Below are positions 23,526-26,131 of a stretch of 26,131 nucleotides of DNA, piece after piece. Numbering within the stretch: the stretch's first letter is position 1; each line of letters begins with the position of its first letter. A model generated the notes under the pieces. The model was given only the letters and a program-made list of their open reading frames with translations, did no database searches and had not been told where the DNA came from. Made by a program: the position numbers and the translations under genes. The stretch spans positions 1-26,131 of the forward strand of contig JAGVAB010000123.1 in NCBI GenBank assembly GCA_020060485.1. The letters run 5' to 3'. The stretch is from Anaerolineales bacterium. GTDB taxonomy: Bacteria; Chloroflexota; Anaerolineae; Anaerolineales; Anaerolineaceae.

Positions 23526-23536
23526 GTACTATGCCA
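23521..23536 (-). promoter_or_regulatory. Sigma-54 (-24/-12) promoter of rpoN and the kinase/activator genes
   Basis: On the minus strand TGGCATA-GTAC-TTGCA, with consensus spacing between the GG (23535-23534) and the GC (23523-23522). The predicted start near 23510 gives a leader of about 36 bases before the ATG at 23474, like that of the second site at 18933-18948. Confidence 0.8.
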
Positions 23537-23554
23537 CTTTTTTCAGCTCATTTA

Positions 23555-23580
23555 CTGCCACCAGTCCGTGCTGGTGGTAG
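23555..23580. repeat. Inverted repeat between divergent rpoN and trmFO
   Basis: CTGCCACCAG and CTGGTGGTAG flank a six-base loop, giving a 10-position stem with one G-T pair. No T-run follows, so it is not an obvious terminator. It sits about 57 bases upstream of the predicted sigma-54 start of rpoN and 33 bases before the trmFO start. It could be a regulator site or a 5'-leader hairpin of trmFO. Confidence 0.45.
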
Positions 23581-23612
23581 AATCATCAGAAAAATCATCT
23601 CCAGGAAACCAA

Positions 23613-24968
23613 ATGCAAACTTCCATAAGAATCATCGGCGCAGGATTGGCTGGTTGTGAAGCCGCTTGGCAGGCTGCCCAACATGGCATTCCAGTGGAGC
23701 TTTTCGAAATGCGTCCCCTCGTTGCCACTGGCGCACACCAGACCGATCAGCTTGCCGAATTGGTCTGCTCCAACTCGTTAGGCTCCAATTTGCCTGACCG
23801 GGCCTCCGGCTTGCTCAAGCAAGAATTGCGCCTTTTGGGGTCCATGCTGCTTGCGTGCGCCGAGCAAACCGCCGTCCCTGCTGGCGGTGCATTGGCAGTT
23901 GATCGCGAGGAGTTTGCGAACCTGGTAACCAGCCGCATTGCCGCCCACCCCAACATCAACCTCATCCGCCAGGAAGTACAGCAGATTCCCTCCGACAGCC
24001 CGGTCATTGTTGCTTCGGGGCCGTTGACCTCTACCGCCCTCGGTGAAGATATTTGCCGCTGGAGCGGCCAGGACAACCTATTCTTTTTCGATGCCATCGC
24101 ACCCATCGTCTCTGGCGATACGATCAACATGGATATTGCCTTCCGCGCCTCGCGCTATGACCGCGGGCAACAAACCAAAGGGGATTACATCAACGCCCCG
24201 CTTACCAAAGAAGAATATGATCGCTTTATCAAAAGCCTGCTTGCCGCCCCACGTATCGTTCTGCATGAATTTGAAAAAAAACTGGAACAAGGAGTGCGCG
24301 CCGGCCCTGCAGATTTCTTCGAAGGCTGCCTGCCTGTTGAAATCATCGCCAGCCGCGGCCACGATGCCCTGTCCTTTGGCCCTATGCGTCCTGTGGGACT
24401 GATAGACCCTCGCACTGGCAAGCGCCCTTATGCAGTATTGCAGCTGCGTCAAGACAACCTGGCCGCCAGCCTGTTTAACCTGGTTGGATTTCAAACCAAT
24501 CTCACTTATGCTGCCCAAAAAGAAGTGTTCCGCCTCATCCCGGGGTTGGAACGGGCCGAGTTTGTGCGCTTCGGTCAGATGCACCGCAACACCTTTATCG
24601 CTTCTCCATTTCTGCTGCGCCCTACCTTGCAAGCCAAAGACCGCCCGCAGCTTTTGTTTGCCGGGCAGATCACTGGCGTGGAAGGCTACATGGGCAACAT
24701 AGCCACCGGTCTGCTGGCCGGTCTGAATGCAGTCCACATAATGACAGGACAGAAACCCTTTGAACTACCGTCCACTACCATGCTGGGCGCTTTATGCCAG
24801 TATATTACCCATGCCGACCTCAAAGATTTTCAACCCATGAAAGCAAATTTCGGCATCATGCCCCCGCTGGAACAATCTATCAAGGGTAAACGCCAGCGCG
24901 CCGCGGCTTACACTGAGCGCGCCCTGCGAGATCTGGAAGCTTTCCTGACATCAGGCAATCAGCCATGA
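23613..24968 (+). CDS. trmFO: Methylenetetrahydrofolate-tRNA-(uracil-5-)-methyltransferase
   Basis: Folate- and FAD-dependent enzyme that makes 5-methyluridine at position 54 of tRNA. 451 residues, normal for the family. The N-terminal FAD-binding loop is [14 protein letters not shown] (8-20). The conserved [12 protein letters not shown] contains Cys52, and [20 protein letters not shown] contains Cys239, the pair known to be functional in the Bacillus enzyme. [12 protein letters not shown] closes the FAD site. The ATG at 23613 is chosen because AGGA is six bases upstream and the family starts here; an upstream in-frame TTG at 23520 would run through the rpoN promoter. The next gene's ATG overlaps its stop codon. 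Confidence 0.95.
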   Translation: MQTSIRIIGAGLAGCEAAWQAAQHGIPVELFEMRPLVATGAHQTDQLAELVCSNSLGSNLPDRASGLLKQELRLLGSMLLACAEQTAVPAGGALAVDREEFANLVTSRIAAHPNINLIRQEVQQIPSDSPVIVASGPLTSTALGEDICRWSGQDNLFFFDAIAPIVSGDTINMDIAFRASRYDRGQQTKGDYINAPLTKEEYDRFIKSLLAAPRIVLHEFEKKLEQGVRAGPADFFEGCLPVEIIASRGHDALSFGPMRPVGLIDPRTGKRPYAVLQLRQDNLAASLFNLVGFQTNLTYAAQKEVFRLIPGLERAEFVRFGQMHRNTFIASPFLLRPTLQAKDRPQLLFAGQITGVEGYMGNIATGLLAGLNAVHIMTGQKPFELPSTTMLGALCQYITHADLKDFQPMKANFGIMPPLEQSIKGKRQRAAAYTERALRDLEAFLTSGNQP

Positions 24969-25906
24969 AAAAACCACAAAAACCTGGCCTGCTCATCTTT
25001 TCCGTGTTTCTGCTGATTCTGGTCATTGTGTTTGCTCGATCCTATCTCCCTGGCTTTTTTGCCAGCAATCAAATCAGCAGCCCAACGCCCACCCCTCCTG
25101 CATCTCTGGAATTCGACGGACAGCAAGCCTACCAGCATATCGTTCATCAACTATCGCTGGGGCCTCGCTACCCCGGCAGTGACGGACACCGGGCCATTCG
25201 CGCCTGGATTGTTCAACAATTGACCACCAATGGCTGGCAAGTGGAACAGCAAACCCTGCAAATTCAGGGGCACACTGTTCACAATCTGATCGCCCATCAT
25301 GGACAGCCGCCAGAGGTCATCCTTGGCGCACACTACGACACCCGCCTGTGGGCAGACCGCGACCCCGACCCGTCTATGAGAGGCCAGCCCGTACCCGGTG
25401 CTAACGATGGCGCTTCCGGCGTAGCTGTACTTCTGGAGTTAGCGCGCGTCATGCCTTTGCCAACCCAGGAAACAACCTGGCTGGTCTTCTTTGATGCCGA
25501 GGACCAGGGCAACATCCCCGGCTGGGACTGGATACTAGGTTCGACGGCCTTTGTTCAGGAATTACAGTCAATTCCCCAAGCCGTAGTCATCGTCGATATG
25601 ATCGGCGACAAAGACTTGAACATCTATCTGGAAAAGAATTCAGACGCAGATCTATCCGCAGAAATCTGGGCTCAAGCCGCCGCTCTCAACTACCAGGAAT
25701 ATTTCATCAACGAACCGCGCTACAGCATCCTTGATGACCATACACCCTTTCTAATGGCTGGTATTCCAGCAATTGACATCATCGATTTTGATTATCCCGC
25801 CTGGCACACCACCACTGACGACATTGACCAGGTTTCAGCGCAAAGCCTGCAAATTGTAGGCAACACCCTCCTGGCCTGGCTTGAAAATCGATCCAGACAG
25901 GAATAA
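24965..25906 (+). CDS. Membrane-anchored M28 peptidase / glutaminyl-cyclase-like zinc enzyme
   Basis: 313 residues. One N-terminal hydrophobic helix (about 8-27) after a KKPQKP start acts as signal-anchor, so the catalytic domain is probably outside the membrane. The M28 zinc site is visible: GAHYDTR (His123, Asp125), PGANDGASG (Asp148), FFDAEDQG (Glu179 as general base, Asp180 as ligand), VDMIGD (Asp211) and WHTTTDD (His281). The DAED form and the [11 protein letters not shown] segment resemble bacterial glutaminyl-peptide cyclotransferases as much as aminopeptidases. It could therefore form N-terminal pyroglutamate or trim peptides. The ATG overlaps the trmFO stop (ATGA), though no functional tie between the two is obvious. 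Only a weak 5-bp stem follows, so its terminator is unclear. Confidence 0.85.
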   Translation: MKKPQKPGLLIFSVFLLILVIVFARSYLPGFFASNQISSPTPTPPASLEFDGQQAYQHIVHQLSLGPRYPGSDGHRAIRAWIVQQLTTNGWQVEQQTLQIQGHTVHNLIAHHGQPPEVILGAHYDTRLWADRDPDPSMRGQPVPGANDGASGVAVLLELARVMPLPTQETTWLVFFDAEDQGNIPGWDWILGSTAFVQELQSIPQAVVIVDMIGDKDLNIYLEKNSDADLSAEIWAQAAALNYQEYFINEPRYSILDDHTPFLMAGIPAIDIIDFDYPAWHTTTDDIDQVSAQSLQIVGNTLLAWLENRSRQE

Positions 25907-26049
25907 GCACGCCATCACTTGATCACTAAAACAAACCCGCCCTGAATGGTTTTCTTGACAATGGCATAAACGCCTCGCATCCTTGTTTGCCAGGTTTCAA
26001 TACCGCAATCCAGTATCAATACAGCCATATTTCAAATTAAGAACTGATG

Positions 26050-26131
26050 TTACGCAGCCTTGAGGGCTTGAAGTTCATCAAAAGCGATGCGGGTAGCCTT
26101 GAGGTACAAACGAGCACGCAGGGCAAAATGA
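26050..26131 (-). CDS. C-terminal fragment of an unrecognised protein (cut by window edge)
   Basis: A minus-strand frame enters from the right edge and ends with TAA at 26052-26050, giving about 26 residues: FALRARLYLKATRIAFDELQ followed by ALKAA. The stretch is strongly helical and basic and has the look of a real coding end, but I do not recognise the family. It converges with the M28 gene. The 143 bases between them (25907-26049) show no convincing feature. Confidence 0.4.
   Translation of the reverse strand, partial: HFALRARLYLKATRIAFDELQALKAA

Noticed and set aside
25940..25975. Weak stem (AAACC/GGTTT followed by T residues) as terminator of the M28 gene
   Set aside because: Only a 5-bp AT-rich stem with a 10-base loop; not strong enough to call.
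25915..26028. A 37-codon minus-strand open frame starting MAVLILDCGIETW after the M28 gene
   Set aside because: No ribosome binding site precedes the ATG, and nothing in the peptide is recognisable; chance is the simplest reading.

Overview
The window looks like a piece of chromosome from an anaerobic or fermentative bacterium. Protein style, moderate GC and gene content suggest Chloroflexota, probably Anaerolineae. The phylum is an inference from remembered families, not from a database search. Both ends cut through genes. No rRNA, tRNA, CRISPR array or insertion sequence was seen, and no gene-free stretch exceeds about 210 bases.

Left part (1-7350). After a gene fragment on the minus strand (1-83), a tight plus-strand operon encodes an ADP-forming acyl-CoA synthetase (fused alpha/beta) and both subunits of indolepyruvate:ferredoxin oxidoreductase (iorA, iorB). 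Together these should turn aryl-2-oxoacids from aromatic amino acids into aryl-acetyl-CoA plus reduced ferredoxin, then into aryl-acetate plus ATP. A single-domain PAS protein follows. Next come a membrane-anchored helix-hairpin-helix protein, a TrmO-like tRNA methyltransferase, and a membrane-attached metallophosphoesterase-like protein whose GNH motif is lost. A hairpin at 7376-7405 separates these from the convergent alaS.

Centre (7436-23474) is entirely minus strand. alaS has its own promoter and a leader hairpin. Upstream of it, read in the direction of transcription, is one block: rpoN (sigma-54), a soluble NtrB-like histidine kinase, an NtrC-like sigma-54 activator, a small two-TM protein, a 1815-residue TPR protein, and a TPR protein carrying a caspase-fold (gingipain/C25-like) protease domain. 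The block ends in a strong intrinsic terminator (10337-10364).

The main discovery candidate is the regulatory logic of this block. Two near-identical -24/-12 (sigma-54) promoters, TGGCATA-N4-TTGCAAC, lie in it. One precedes rpoN (23521-23536). The other sits in the 67-base gap between the activator gene and the small-TM/TPR/protease genes (18933-18948). The activator has receiver and AAA+ domains with an intact GAFTGA loop but no C-terminal DNA-binding domain. The layout therefore reads as a self-contained module: kinase, activator and sigma-54 switch on an intracellular TPR-scaffold plus caspase-like protease operon. What triggers it and what the protease cuts are unknown.

Right part (23613-26131). 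Divergent from rpoN is trmFO (folate/FAD tRNA U54 methyltransferase), translationally overlapped by a membrane-anchored M28/glutaminyl-cyclase-like zinc enzyme. The C-terminal fragment of an unidentified minus-strand gene closes the window.
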